A stretch of DNA of 64,000 nucleotides from Acholeplasma sp. OttesenSCG-928-E16 (GTDB taxonomy: Bacteria > Bacillota_I > Bacilli_A > Acholeplasmatales > Acholeplasmataceae), in assembly GCA_030266845.1 (NCBI GenBank), contig JAJDIT010000005.1, positions 1 through 64,000 on the forward strand, read 5' to 3'. A model generated the notes under the pieces. The model did no database searches and had not been told where the DNA came from. It saw only the letters and a program-made list of their open reading frames with translations. The position numbers were made by a program, and so were the translations under genes. Below are positions 36,675 through 46,291 of this stretch, piece by piece (the stretch's first letter is position 1; every line of letters begins with the position of its first letter).

Positions 36675-36704
36675 ATTTTACCCCTTGACGAGTATGTTTT
36701 TCAA
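36675..36704 (-). promoter_or_regulatory. promoter of the malE operon
   Basis: Minus strand TTGAAA, 18-nt spacer, TAAAAT. The LacI-type operator at 36719-36734 lies about 15 nt upstream of the -35. Confidence 0.6.
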
Positions 36705-36718
36705 GCGTTATGGCAAAA

Positions 36719-36734
36719 ATGATACCGTTTTCAT
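36719..36734. promoter_or_regulatory. candidate LacI/CcpA-type operator between malE and pullulanase genes
   Basis: ATGATACCGTTTTCAT, the most symmetric of the three similar sites (ATGA...TCAT with central CG). It sits between two divergent promoters and could control both. Confidence 0.55.
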
Positions 36735-36794
36735 CGTTTTGAATTTATTGTGTCTAATATATTTTGATATACTTTAATCAAAAGGAGGAAATAT

Positions 36795-39644
36795 ATGAAA
36801 AAATTTTTATCTTTGCTTATTTTACTATTAATACCTGTTTTCTTTACGAGCTTTTTTAAAGCAGAAGAAAACATTAATAATCTTTACATCCATTACTTCC
36901 GTTATAGCGGTGACTATACAAATTGGACTGTTTGGGTATGGCAAAGCAAACCGGAAAGTATGGAAGGAGTTTCTATCCCACTTTCTGATGATGAAACTGC
37001 TGCTGCTTTTAACTATGGTGCGAAGGTTGCTATTATACCGCTAACAGATTCTTTTGCTGATGCCACTGAAGTTGGATTTATCGTTAGAAGAGGCGATTGG
37101 GTTGAAAAGGATGTTGATACTGATCGTTTTGCTAGTATCGTTGATAGCGGTGATGGAAACTGCCATATTTATCTAGTTGAAGGTGATCCATTAATCGGCA
37201 CTAGTATAGATGATGAAAACGGCCCAAGTAGAACTCCTAAATTTAAAACCGGGTTTTTTATCTCGGAAAATGAAATTAGGTTCACCGCAACCGAGAGTGT
37301 TGATCCAGTCGATTTAAAGGTTTATGAAAATGATGTTTTATTATCAATTTCCGCTACTTCAATGAACACCGATAATAAGGGTGGGGTTATTACCATCGAT
37401 AAAACCCTAGATTATGAAAAATCATATTTAATAGAGGTTTTATTTAAATCGGACAATTCCACTGGCAGTTATGCAGTAACATTTGATGGAGTTTATGACA
37501 CTGATGGTTTTAATAATGCTTTTCAATATGATAAAGATGACCTAGGGGCTACAGTAAAAGACGGTAAAACCACATTTAAACTTTGGGCTCCAATATCTAG
37601 TGCTGTTACCTTAAACATTTACTCATCAGGAACCCCAGCTTCATTTGATGGTGGTACTGATGCTAAACTGGCAACTCACTTAATGGTTAAGGGGGATTCT
37701 GATAAGGGCGTATTTTCATTAACCCTTAATGAGGATTTACATGGTAAATACTATACATATGATGTTACAAATGGAACGAAAACCAATAAGGATATTGTTG
37801 ACCCATATGCTAAAAGTGTTGGTATCAACGGTTTAAGAGGCTTAATTGTTGATTTTTCAAAAACAAATCCTAGTGGTTTTCAAGACATAGAGCTTCCAGA
37901 TAATATGACTAATAATGTAGATGCGATTATTTATGAACTACATGTAAGAGATTTATCAATACATGAGTCTTGGAATGGATCTTCTATCAATCGTGGTCGT
38001 TATTTAGGACTTATTGAAGAAAACACAAAATATCAAGGTGTTACTACTGGATTTGATCACATTAAAGAATTAGGAGTTACCCATGTTCAATTACTGCCAT
38101 TTTTTGATTATGGAAACGCCATAGATGAATCAAAGCAAGACGATAGTGAATATAATTCATTTAACTGGGGTTATATGCCACTTAATTTTAATTCTCTTGA
38201 AGGTAACTATTCGGCTAATCCATATGATGGTTTAGTTCGTATAAACGAATTTAAACAAGTTGTAAAAGCATATGCTGATGCAGGTATTAGAATAAACATG
38301 GATGTTGTATATAATCATACTGGTCAATCTGCTGATTCTAACTTCCATTTGATTGTTCCTGGGTATTACCACAGATTAACTAGTAGCGGAGCATTTAGTA
38401 ATGGCTCTGGAACCGGTAATGAAACGGCATCTGAAAGATCAATGGTTAGAAAGTTTATCGTTGACTCTGTATTATTTTATGCAACAGAATATAAACTAGG
38501 TGGTTTTAGGTTTGACTTAATGGCTCTTCATGATATCAAAACAATGGAAGAAATAGCAGCTAAACTACACGAAATTGATGATACTATTATGGTTTATGGC
38601 GAGCCTTGGACTGGTGGAACTTCTACTTTGCCTGTAAGTAACCAAGCTAGTAAAAGTAACATCAATAAGATTGATGGTGTAGGGGCTTTTAATGATTCGC
38701 TAAGAGATGGTGTTAAAGGTTCAGTATTTGACCAAGCAGGACCTGGCTTTGTCCAAGGTAATTATTCACCTTTAAATGCTGTTAAATACGGTATTACAGG
38801 CGGCATAACTCATCAAGACAACACTGGATTCGTCGCTTGGCATCAAGATCCTAATAAAACCATTAATTACGTGACTTGTCACGACAATAACACACTTTAC
38901 GATAAGCTTTACTTGTCTTTAGAAGCTACTGAGCAAGATTTATCATTAATCCCTTTATTAAGCAAACAAGCTAATGCATACGTTTTACTTGCTCAAGGTG
39001 TTTCATTCTTACATGCTGGTGATGAATTCTTAAGATCTAAACCCTTAGATGATGGATTTGACCATAATTCATATCAATCACCTGATTCAGTCAATCAAAT
39101 AAGATGGAATTTAAAGGTTGAGAATAAAGAAGTTAATGATTATTATAAAGGACTCATCGCATTTAGAAAAGCTCATCCATCATTAAGAATGGCTGATGCT
39201 CAAAACATCAATGATAACTTAAGGTTTGTTTATAGAGACACTAGAGGCTTTATCGCTTATTCAATCACTAACGATTCATCAAATGATCCTATCAAGACTA
39301 TTTTAGTATTGCATAATTCTAATACAAGCGATATTAAAGTAACTCTTCCTAGTGGCAACTGGAATGTATATGTAAATGGAACTACTGCCGGTAATGATAT
39401 TATCGAAACAGTTTCTAATGAAATAATCATTCCTGCTCACACATCATACGTATTAGGAAATGTTGATACCAAAGTTAATCATTCTTTATTCCCTGCAAAG
39501 GCAACCGTACTTGATAACAACAATAATCCAAACCTTGGTTTAATCCTTGGTTTATCAATTGGCATTCCAGTCTTACTAGGTGCTGCTGTAGCCACATTCT
39601 TCATCATTAAAAACAAGAAAAAGAATGCCTTAGAAGCTAAATAG
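36795..39644 (+). CDS. pulA: cell-surface type I pullulanase
   Basis: 949 residues. Signal peptide at 1-24, then a CBM41-like starch-binding domain (about 28-130, LYIHYFRYSGDYTNWTVWVW), an N-terminal beta domain (about 150-245), CBM48 (about 255-345, FKLWAPISSAVTLNIY), and the GH13_14 catalytic barrel. The pullulanase hallmark is SFNWGYMPLNFNSLEGNYS (family YNWGYDP). Catalytic regions are DVVYNHT, FRFDLMALHD (nucleophile), VYGEPWTGG (acid/base) and TCHDNNTLYD. The C-terminus has a hydrophobic helix (about 918-938) followed by KNKKKN, a membrane anchor. It cuts alpha-1,6 branches so that the amylase and transporter can take up linear dextrins. Confidence 0.95.
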   Translation: MKKFLSLLILLLIPVFFTSFFKAEENINNLYIHYFRYSGDYTNWTVWVWQSKPESMEGVSIPLSDDETAAAFNYGAKVAIIPLTDSFADATEVGFIVRRGDWVEKDVDTDRFASIVDSGDGNCHIYLVEGDPLIGTSIDDENGPSRTPKFKTGFFISENEIRFTATESVDPVDLKVYENDVLLSISATSMNTDNKGGVITIDKTLDYEKSYLIEVLFKSDNSTGSYAVTFDGVYDTDGFNNAFQYDKDDLGATVKDGKTTFKLWAPISSAVTLNIYSSGTPASFDGGTDAKLATHLMVKGDSDKGVFSLTLNEDLHGKYYTYDVTNGTKTNKDIVDPYAKSVGINGLRGLIVDFSKTNPSGFQDIELPDNMTNNVDAIIYELHVRDLSIHESWNGSSINRGRYLGLIEENTKYQGVTTGFDHIKELGVTHVQLLPFFDYGNAIDESKQDDSEYNSFNWGYMPLNFNSLEGNYSANPYDGLVRINEFKQVVKAYADAGIRINMDVVYNHTGQSADSNFHLIVPGYYHRLTSSGAFSNGSGTGNETASERSMVRKFIVDSVLFYATEYKLGGFRFDLMALHDIKTMEEIAAKLHEIDDTIMVYGEPWTGGTSTLPVSNQASKSNINKIDGVGAFNDSLRDGVKGSVFDQAGPGFVQGNYSPLNAVKYGITGGITHQDNTGFVAWHQDPNKTINYVTCHDNNTLYDKLYLSLEATEQDLSLIPLLSKQANAYVLLAQGVSFLHAGDEFLRSKPLDDGFDHNSYQSPDSVNQIRWNLKVENKEVNDYYKGLIAFRKAHPSLRMADAQNINDNLRFVYRDTRGFIAYSITNDSSNDPIKTILVLHNSNTSDIKVTLPSGNWNVYVNGTTAGNDIIETVSNEIIIPAHTSYVLGNVDTKVNHSLFPAKATVLDNNNNPNLGLILGLSIGIPVLLGAAVATFFIIKNKKKNALEAK

Positions 39645-39671
39645 ATAAAACTAAATAATTTCATTAAGTAT

Positions 39672-39700
39672 AAGAAGCGAGATCTGTCTCGCTTCTTTCT
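39672..39700 (+). terminator. terminator after the pullulanase gene
   Basis: AAGAAGCGAGA, loop TCTG, TCTCGCTTCTT and a T-rich tail. Confidence 0.85.
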
Positions 39701-39855
39701 CTTTGTATACTTTTAAAAATTTCATTGCATAGTTAAATATCATCAAAACCTTTTTGTTGGTTTTTTTCTTTTTTTTCATAAAAAAGCAGATTTTTCTGCC
39801 TATATATGAAGAGGATAAGTATTTTTTATCCAAAAAAATCAGGAAGGAGGTATAT

Positions 39856-40104
39856 ATGATGTATATAAGTATGATTGGATATCTAGATAGCGTAAGACAC
39901 CAAAAAAACCTGACAGTTGAAAAAATGTGCGACGGAATAACTAATCCAAAACAGTACTACAAATTCATTAATGGGTTATCTGATCCTTCCATTAATAAGT
40001 TTGAAATGTTCGTAACATTAAAACTTGAAATGAAAATGTCAGAGTTCTTTATTCTCTATGAAGACCATCTAGAGAACATTGTTTCAAAATTGGTGACTGG
40101 ATAA
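39856..40104 (+). CDS. small XRE-like helix-turn-helix protein
   Basis: About 82 residues. MIGYLDSVRHQKNLTVEKMC, then GITNPKQYYKFINGLSDPSINKF, then EMFVTLKLEMKMSEFF, matches the rhythm of an XRE/Rgg-type DNA-binding domain (LRxxKxLTxExL...SxxxxxxxxNGxxxPSxxxL). There is no effector domain, so it is either a stand-alone Cro-like protein or the head of a truncated Rgg/MutR-type regulator. The start at 39856 follows AAGGAGG at 5 nt. It stands between the starch locus and the RHS operon on the opposite strand and may regulate one of them. Confidence 0.6.
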   Translation: MMYISMIGYLDSVRHQKNLTVEKMCDGITNPKQYYKFINGLSDPSINKFEMFVTLKLEMKMSEFFILYEDHLENIVSKLVTG

Positions 40105-40143
40105 GTTCACCATATTAGTTATTAAAGGAGAAAAGACCAAGAT

Positions 40144-40382
40144 ATGAAATATAAACAATTCACTTCTTGGCTTTTTCTTCTTGACTATTATATTAATTTA
40201 TTGGCAAGACACAGGAGTAGGATAATAGAGCTCACTATGTTTGCCTGCATTCTAAAATTTCCCGCTATGACTGTAAGTGTTTCAATGTATGGGCAAACGG
40301 ATTTGAAGTGCTTGTCTCGATCTTAATTGAACATGTAAAATACTTTAGATTGTTCAGTGGATTATTTGGAGATAAGGAGTAA
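40144..40382 (+). pseudogene. decayed small gene of unknown function
   Basis: An open frame starting at 40144 (MKYKQFTSWLFLLDYYINLL) gives a plausible protein for about 28 residues and then nonsense to its stop at 40326. From 40221 another frame reads a protein-like stretch of 53 residues, ending FRLFSGLFGDKE and a TAA at 40380-40382, directly followed by a GC-rich terminator. A frame change near 40215-40225 would join the two halves. I cannot name the product. It may be a remnant immunity or toxin gene left from exchange at the RHS locus, or a hypothetical gene that is not coding at all. Confidence 0.35.
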
Positions 40383-40410
40383 CGGCGGGAACTTCTGCCC
40401 GCCGTTTTGC
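40381..40410 (+). terminator. GC-rich terminator
   Basis: AACGGCGGG and CCCGCCGTT around an 8-nt loop, then TTTTGCTT. It begins inside the stop codon of the upstream decayed frame. Its G+C content is far above that of other terminators in the window, which suggests foreign DNA. The stretch from 40411 to 40567 holds nothing I can identify and is locally GC-rich. Confidence 0.65.
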
Positions 40411-40567
40411 TTACTATAAATTGCGATTTGTTTGCTTATTGTTTTTTGTTTTTTTGTGTAGGGGGTTGTATTGAAAAAATGAGATTGCCAAATTAAGGGG
40501 AATGGTCAGGCGGCGGTTTCCGACAGCCCACCACTCCTTCTACCTGTCACTTGTTTTGTCGCTTATG

Positions 40568-41029
40568 TTAATCAGCTATTTTTACAATGCCAATTTTTGT
40601 GTGCTTCAAATAAATGAATGTGTATGTTCCTTGGATTCTTGTGCCTTTACTAACAAACAGCTTAATCGTTTTTTCGCTATCAACCTCTTTAATTATGGGA
40701 TGGTCATTGAGTTGTTGTCCTGTTTCAGATTCATTTTTTGCATATCGAATTACGGTGCCTGTAATTTCCTCAAAAGTATTATTTCGCACACTATTTAAAT
40801 CTTTGAAACAAATAATACATCTGTACACCAAGTATATTTCCGCTAAAGCAGAAATCCCAATGCCTACATAAGAAATAATACTTGAAACATTTTGTTCCAT
40901 TCCAAACAACCCATCTCTGTTCATAGCTAATAAAACTATTACGGTAATCATTATCATATTAAACACAATACTAAACACAAGAAATATGAAGTATTGCATT
41001 TTCAAGCCTTTTATTGATTTATTTGCCAT
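40568..41029 (-). CDS. putative immunity protein for the RHS toxin tip, two-TM
   Basis: 153 residues. Two membrane segments (about 11-35 and 49-74), then a soluble C-terminal beta domain (EEITGTVIRYAKNE to KHTKIGIVKI) that looks like the DUF3592-type fold. It starts 12 nt after the stop of the RHS gene, with AGGAGGG upstream, the usual place of an RHS/WapA immunity gene. Its base composition matches the toxin tip, not the RHS core. No family name is certain. The immunity role is inferred from position and composition. Confidence 0.6.
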   Translation of the reverse strand: MANKSIKGLKMQYFIFLVFSIVFNMIMITVIVLLAMNRDGLFGMEQNVSSIISYVGIGISALAEIYLVYRCIICFKDLNSVRNNTFEEITGTVIRYAKNESETGQQLNDHPIIKEVDSEKTIKLFVSKGTRIQGTYTFIYLKHTKIGIVKIAD

Positions 41030-41041
41030 AAAACCCTCCTT

Positions 41042-44000
41042 TTACGCATACAGGAATTGAGGACTTTGGTTCCCAAACAACCCCTTTTTATACATGTCCC
41101 AAAATCCTCTTGTTATTCCTCTTGCAAAAGATCTCCAAGGACTCGGAAATAGATAAGTTGCCGCTCTCGTTCCTACATCATAATAGTATTTTTCGGCATC
41201 AAATCCCGCCTGCCTGCCAGTGCCCATTTTTACGAATTGATTTACTGCTGGCCTTATGCCAATGTCAAATATTGCGTTTCCTATGCTCGGGCCTTTACCA
41301 AACAGGCCTCTCGTCAAACCACCGAAAACAAAAGCTACGGCATAATCCTCCCAAGTGCCAATCGGCGTCCCAAATGTCGAGTAAGCCATAAGATCAGTGG
41401 TAAGTTTACCAAATACGGAAGATACGCCTCCCGCTAAGTATACTCCTCCAAGTCCAGCGACTACTCCAACAGCCGCACCAAGTGCCGCTCCTGTTAGAGT
41501 TCCAAGAGCAATTCCACCAACCAAGTCCCAGCCACGTACGTCATTATTGTAAGCGTTTATGCCGCCAGTTACGCCGCCCAAAATTGCCCCAACAATCAAA
41601 CAAGCTAAAAAGATAGATATTGCAAACGTTCCGGTACTATCTGTATACATCACAGGGTTGTTGTGACAATATGCATAAAGATTTAATCCTACAATGCTTT
41701 CTGGATCTAAATACTCAATACTATCAGGTGATATGAATCTTCCTACCTCTGGATCATAATATCTAGAATTTAGGTAATATAAATTAGTTTCAACATCATA
41801 GTAGTATCCTTTATATCTAAATGGATTTATATTTCCTATTGAAGCACTGTTTGAATCTATTTGTCCATTTGAACTTAATACTAGATGATTACCATATGCA
41901 TCATATACATATCTATTCACCAAAGTACCATTACTACTTATTACACCTTCTATTATACCAGTAATATCCCTTAAATAATAGTAGGAATCATCACCATAAT
42001 CAAAACCGATCAACTGTCCATTGATGTCATATTTGTATGTTATAAGAGGTGTTAGACTTCCTCTTTTTTCAAATATTATTTTGGAATCTTCAAGGAAATA
42101 TCTAATCGTATTTACTCCATTATTTTTACTAATTCTAAAGCCACTTTCATCATATTTATATACATTATTACCGTAACTTGATAATCTGCTGCCTTCCCAA
42201 GTCAATGAGTTATTCTTATAGTTGCTTGGGAATAGTGGATTATTCGAGTTATAGATATTTTCAATAACTGAGCTTTCTTTTTCAATTAGTGTTAACAGTG
42301 AGTCATCATATGTATAAAATGTTTGATCGTTATTGACTGTTTTTGATGTGATATTCCCATTATTATCATAAGTATAAGTAATAACCTTATCCACTTGGTT
42401 TTGTCCTTTATGGATAACTTCCTTAGTTAGTCTTTTTAAATCATCATATTCATAGTAATTAGCTTCAATCACTACCTTATAACTATCAAACTTAATTTTA
42501 TGAGTAATGTTACCTATTTCATCATAATCATAATGGGTCTCATAATTACTTCCTACCACCTTAATTGGTAATTTATTTTCATTATATGTGATCGTTTCAT
42601 CAATTATCGTGCCTAAATTATGATTCACTTCTTTTCTTATTAAGATACCATCATCATCAAACTCATTTTGACTAAAGCTATTTATATTATTTTTAGTAAA
42701 TGATGTTTTATTTTGCGGAGTTGCTGATGGGGCCTTAGCTATCGCTAATGCATCCATTAGTTCATCTTGTATTTCATCTAATGATTTATCATATATAATA
42801 CCGCCTGAAAGGATTTTAACCCCGTTTTCAACCGAGTTATCATTACCTCCAAAGTGTCCAATACCTGCCTTTTCTATTTCTAAAGCAAGAGCATATCTTT
42901 CTACACTATATATTTGATTATTAATAATTATTTTTGAACCATTTTCATCAATCGAAAGAGCAAATAAACAATAATCATTACTAATCACACCAAGTGGATT
43001 GACATCAAAAGGATAAACTATATCATCTTCTGGCTTAAATGTAGGTCCATCTTCGGTAATATCTACATAATAACATCTATTGTTTTTATCTTTTAGCCAT
43101 AAGATAGGTCCAAGATGTCCACTTGGGATTTTCATCCAGGCATATATACCAATACACTTTCTTGTATAACTTGAAACATTATATGATAACTGTGCGTTAT
43201 TTTTGGTAAATGTTAGGATTGCTTGATTTAGAGTTTCATCAACTGTTCTTTCTAAGTTCTTGTTTTCAAGTGGTAATTGATTTTTATAGGTTCTACCATC
43301 TTTTTTAAGAGTTATAACATCAAAGTAATCCTTAGTGTATATGTCTTTATATACTTTTCCTCTATTAGTTCTTTCATAGCTATAATCATATTCTATTTTT
43401 AATGATAAATTATTAAGAAGGTGATTAGTTTCTTGCAGATTGTCTAAATTATCATACTTGTAGGTAGATGAATAATCAGGAGTTGATGTCCCATTTGTTT
43501 CAAGATAATTGTCCACTTTTTTTAAAGCCCCATTATCAAAATATGAGAATTCTTTTTTATTAAAAGGCAAAGAATAATATATTACTTGACTTAGTCGATC
43601 AAAATCATCATAGTCAAAAGCATATCTTAGTGAAGTATTTAGTTTGATTGTTTTGGCTCTTAACTTCTCATCATATGTAAAAGCATAATAAGGATTTTGA
43701 TTGTTCCCATAGTATTTCTTTTGAACTAAGGAAGTGTCTTTCCCAAGATGTGTATAGTATTCATAAGTTACTAATTTCTTTTCTCCAATAAGAACATCTG
43801 TTAATCTTTTTTTAAGATCATAGTTAAAAACATAATCTATATCTGATGATATCTCAGTCAAGTTTTCCCCTTGATATGTAAGACCATTAGAAATATCATA
43901 CTCATTTACTATGAAATTGTTATTCAATAACTTTCCATCATATTTATATTTTTGTTTATTGATGATTCCACTCTTATCTGTACTATACATATTATTGTGT

Positions 44001-46291
44001 AGCAGATAATTGAAAACCTCAGAGTTGTTTGAATATGAATCAGTTGATCTGATTAGATGATCATTATCATCATATTCATGATAATTAGTATATGTTTCTT
44101 CTCCTTTTTCGATTTCTTCTGATATTAGATTACCATTTTGATAGGTATTGGTAATGGTTTGATTTGCTGTAGGAGCGTAAATCTTTACTAAATTGGAATT
44201 TTCATCATATTCATAGGTGATTAAATCTCTATCTTCTGTGATGATGGCAGTTAATCTATTTTCATCATCGAATTCCGTTATAGCATTTTCAATATTTAGC
44301 GATATTCCATTAACGTCTTGTGGAGCAATATAATCACCAAAATTTGACATATCCGTTCTATATAAACTCATTAGCCCAATAGTAACACTTGAAGAGCTAT
44401 TATTTTGGATAATATACCTTACTTTCGAATATGGCATACTAACCACTAGGGAACCAGATAATATCTGATATTCTACTGATAGGTGGTCAAAATAGAACGT
44501 TTTTTCTTCTTGAAGAGCATCATTTGAATCATAGGTCTCAATAATCAATTTGACATTTCTCTTCTTATAATTCCCTTTTAAAAAGCATGAAAAAACAAGC
44601 TCATCCTCGGCATCTCCAAGAAGCATGATATCTTGGTATATTCCGCTTTTTTGACCAACTTCAATTCCAGTTCCAATAATTTCTTCATTTAATATTGCAG
44701 AATAGTTATTGCTTCCACTTACTCCGCTCCATGATAAAACTTCACTTGGGGCATTTAATATATTCCTAATAGGAGTGTTTGCCATATTGAACTCATGGGT
44801 GCTTCCATCTTTACATCTCTTGTATTTTAAATTATAGATTTTTCCGTCAATTGCATAGAATTTTAGTTCACCTGCTGAATTATAGTAATAATCAATAGTT
44901 TTGGATGACTCTTTTATAGTGATATGATTGCTGCTTCTTGTGTAGACATCAATGTCATGAGTAATACCATCAGTTATTGTATTACTCATGTAATTTCCTT
45001 CTTCACTATTTTTTGCAAGCCTTGAAAATTGGATATCCCTTTTTTCATCATTGACAATAATTCCACTTGGATTAAAACTTGTCTTTTCTAGATAATAATC
45101 AACGTTATCCACTGTCTTAACAACTTCTATTTTTGATATGTCTGAGTTTGAATAGGTTATCTTTGTTTTTTGATGGTTATTGTTGTCATTTATCGTTTGA
45201 ATTCTATCGTTTGTGTTATAACTAAAACCTATGTTAAGAGGCTTGTTGTTTCTTGTGATTGCGGATAATCTAGTATTCATCAAGCCACCGGAATAAAAAT
45301 ATTTAATGATCACTCCATTACTTATTTGTTCAGTTACTTTACTATCTTCAATCTTTAGTTCAACTCCTCTTGATTTTATCCACATAAAATCATCAATAAC
45401 AACAATATAAGTTTGTGTAAAGACATCAACAAAAATGTAATCAACATTAGGCTCGTTGACATAAAAATATTGATTTGCTTCTGATAAGCTCATCTTTCTA
45501 AAATATCTATAATAACCTTCTGGGTCTAAATAATAACCATCTAGTCCAGTTAAATGAATATCATAATCTAGATTACTAACGATTCCGCTCCCCAAAGCTC
45601 CATTAAAGTCATTTCTTTTTTTCACACTAAGCATCACGTGTTGATTACTAAATAGTTCATATCTATACTCTGGAACTCCTTTTTTAAAAGAAATATCGCA
45701 AAGACCTACTCTTTTATTAATAGAAAAACTATCTTCGATTTGCCTTCTTTCGCTTTCTGTTGTGATAAAAAAGCGCACACTATCAATATCATTTGGTAGA
45801 TCATTAAAAACATATAATTTATCATCATCTGAAGTGCTAATGTAATCATTTGTTATAACGAATGAAACGTTGTTTTGTCCCAAGGCTGAATTAATAAGTT
45901 TTGTAATATCAAAAGTAACTATGGTTCCATTTACTTCACCATCAAATTCATAGTCTACTTCTCTTTTTGAAAATTTATGTTGCTGAAGAGGGTAATCTGA
46001 AACTTGCCCACTTTCTGCGGTTGCAATATACCCTTTAAAGTCTATATCTTTCAATAACTCCTTATTTAAATCGTAAAAATATACAATAGCCAATGCCTTG
46101 TGAATCTTATCTATACGTTCCTCTGGTACAGTTTTTTTAAAAGGAAGCAGATCGACCCTAAATAACATCTTTAATTCCTTGTTAAATTCCGCTACGTTAC
46201 CAGTCTCAACTATGAAATTTCCCTTATAAAAATAATTTTCAAGTTGGACTTTAGTGGTGGTGCTTTTATCACCCATAATTAATTTACTCAT
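41042..46291 (-). CDS. RHS/YD-repeat protein, probable polymorphic toxin
   Basis: 1749 residues. The N-terminus (about 40-185) is beta-rich and resembles a DNRLRE-type domain (ATAESGQVSDYPL, TIVTFDITKLINSAL). YD repeats occupy about 330-480, 690-1030 and 1230-1500, interrupted by a jelly-roll carbohydrate-binding-like domain (about 505-660) and a LamG/concanavalin-like domain (about 1065-1215). The RHS core closes with DPEVGRFISPDSIEYLDPES and LNLYAYCHNNPVMYTDSTG at about 1510-1551, the conserved self-cleavage region. After it comes a 200-residue Gly/Ala-rich tip with WEDYAVAFVFGG and an unknown end. There is no signal peptide. The start overlaps the Mur-like gene by 4 nt. The tip is encoded by DNA of much higher G+C. 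Confidence 0.9.
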   Translation of the reverse strand: MSKLIMGDKSTTTKVQLENYFYKGNFIVETGNVAEFNKELKMLFRVDLLPFKKTVPEERIDKIHKALAIVYFYDLNKELLKDIDFKGYIATAESGQVSDYPLQQHKFSKREVDYEFDGEVNGTIVTFDITKLINSALGQNNVSFVITNDYISTSDDDKLYVFNDLPNDIDSVRFFITTESERRQIEDSFSINKRVGLCDISFKKGVPEYRYELFSNQHVMLSVKKRNDFNGALGSGIVSNLDYDIHLTGLDGYYLDPEGYYRYFRKMSLSEANQYFYVNEPNVDYIFVDVFTQTYIVVIDDFMWIKSRGVELKIEDSKVTEQISNGVIIKYFYSGGLMNTRLSAITRNNKPLNIGFSYNTNDRIQTINDNNNHQKTKITYSNSDISKIEVVKTVDNVDYYLEKTSFNPSGIIVNDEKRDIQFSRLAKNSEEGNYMSNTITDGITHDIDVYTRSSNHITIKESSKTIDYYYNSAGELKFYAIDGKIYNLKYKRCKDGSTHEFNMANTPIRNILNAPSEVLSWSGVSGSNNYSAILNEEIIGTGIEVGQKSGIYQDIMLLGDAEDELVFSCFLKGNYKKRNVKLIIETYDSNDALQEEKTFYFDHLSVEYQILSGSLVVSMPYSKVRYIIQNNSSSSVTIGLMSLYRTDMSNFGDYIAPQDVNGISLNIENAITEFDDENRLTAIITEDRDLITYEYDENSNLVKIYAPTANQTITNTYQNGNLISEEIEKGEETYTNYHEYDDNDHLIRSTDSYSNNSEVFNYLLHNNMYSTDKSGIINKQKYKYDGKLLNNNFIVNEYDISNGLTYQGENLTEISSDIDYVFNYDLKKRLTDVLIGEKKLVTYEYYTHLGKDTSLVQKKYYGNNQNPYYAFTYDEKLRAKTIKLNTSLRYAFDYDDFDRLSQVIYYSLPFNKKEFSYFDNGALKKVDNYLETNGTSTPDYSSTYKYDNLDNLQETNHLLNNLSLKIEYDYSYERTNRGKVYKDIYTKDYFDVITLKKDGRTYKNQLPLENKNLERTVDETLNQAILTFTKNNAQLSYNVSSYTRKCIGIYAWMKIPSGHLGPILWLKDKNNRCYYVDITEDGPTFKPEDDIVYPFDVNPLGVISNDYCLFALSIDENGSKIIINNQIYSVERYALALEIEKAGIGHFGGNDNSVENGVKILSGGIIYDKSLDEIQDELMDALAIAKAPSATPQNKTSFTKNNINSFSQNEFDDDGILIRKEVNHNLGTIIDETITYNENKLPIKVVGSNYETHYDYDEIGNITHKIKFDSYKVVIEANYYEYDDLKRLTKEVIHKGQNQVDKVITYTYDNNGNITSKTVNNDQTFYTYDDSLLTLIEKESSVIENIYNSNNPLFPSNYKNNSLTWEGSRLSSYGNNVYKYDESGFRISKNNGVNTIRYFLEDSKIIFEKRGSLTPLITYKYDINGQLIGFDYGDDSYYYLRDITGIIEGVISSNGTLVNRYVYDAYGNHLVLSSNGQIDSNSASIGNINPFRYKGYYYDVETNLYYLNSRYYDPEVGRFISPDSIEYLDPESIVGLNLYAYCHNNPVMYTDSTGTFAISIFLACLIVGAILGGVTGGINAYNNDVRGWDLVGGIALGTLTGAALGAAVGVVAGLGGVYLAGGVSSVFGKLTTDLMAYSTFGTPIGTWEDYAVAFVFGGLTRGLFGKGPSIGNAIFDIGIRPAVNQFVKMGTGRQAGFDAEKYYYDVGTRAATYLFPSPWRSFARGITRGFWDMYKKGLFGNQSPQFLYA

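Noticed and set aside
39651-39833. 60-codon minus-strand frame with poly-Lys between the pullulanase gene and the XRE-like gene
   Set aside because: Runs through the pullulanase terminator and a T/A-rich stretch, with no ribosome site.
40502-40798. 98-codon plus-strand frame opposite the putative immunity gene
   Set aside because: It lies antisense to a better gene with a ribosome site and membrane segments, is Cys-rich and has no ribosome site of its own.
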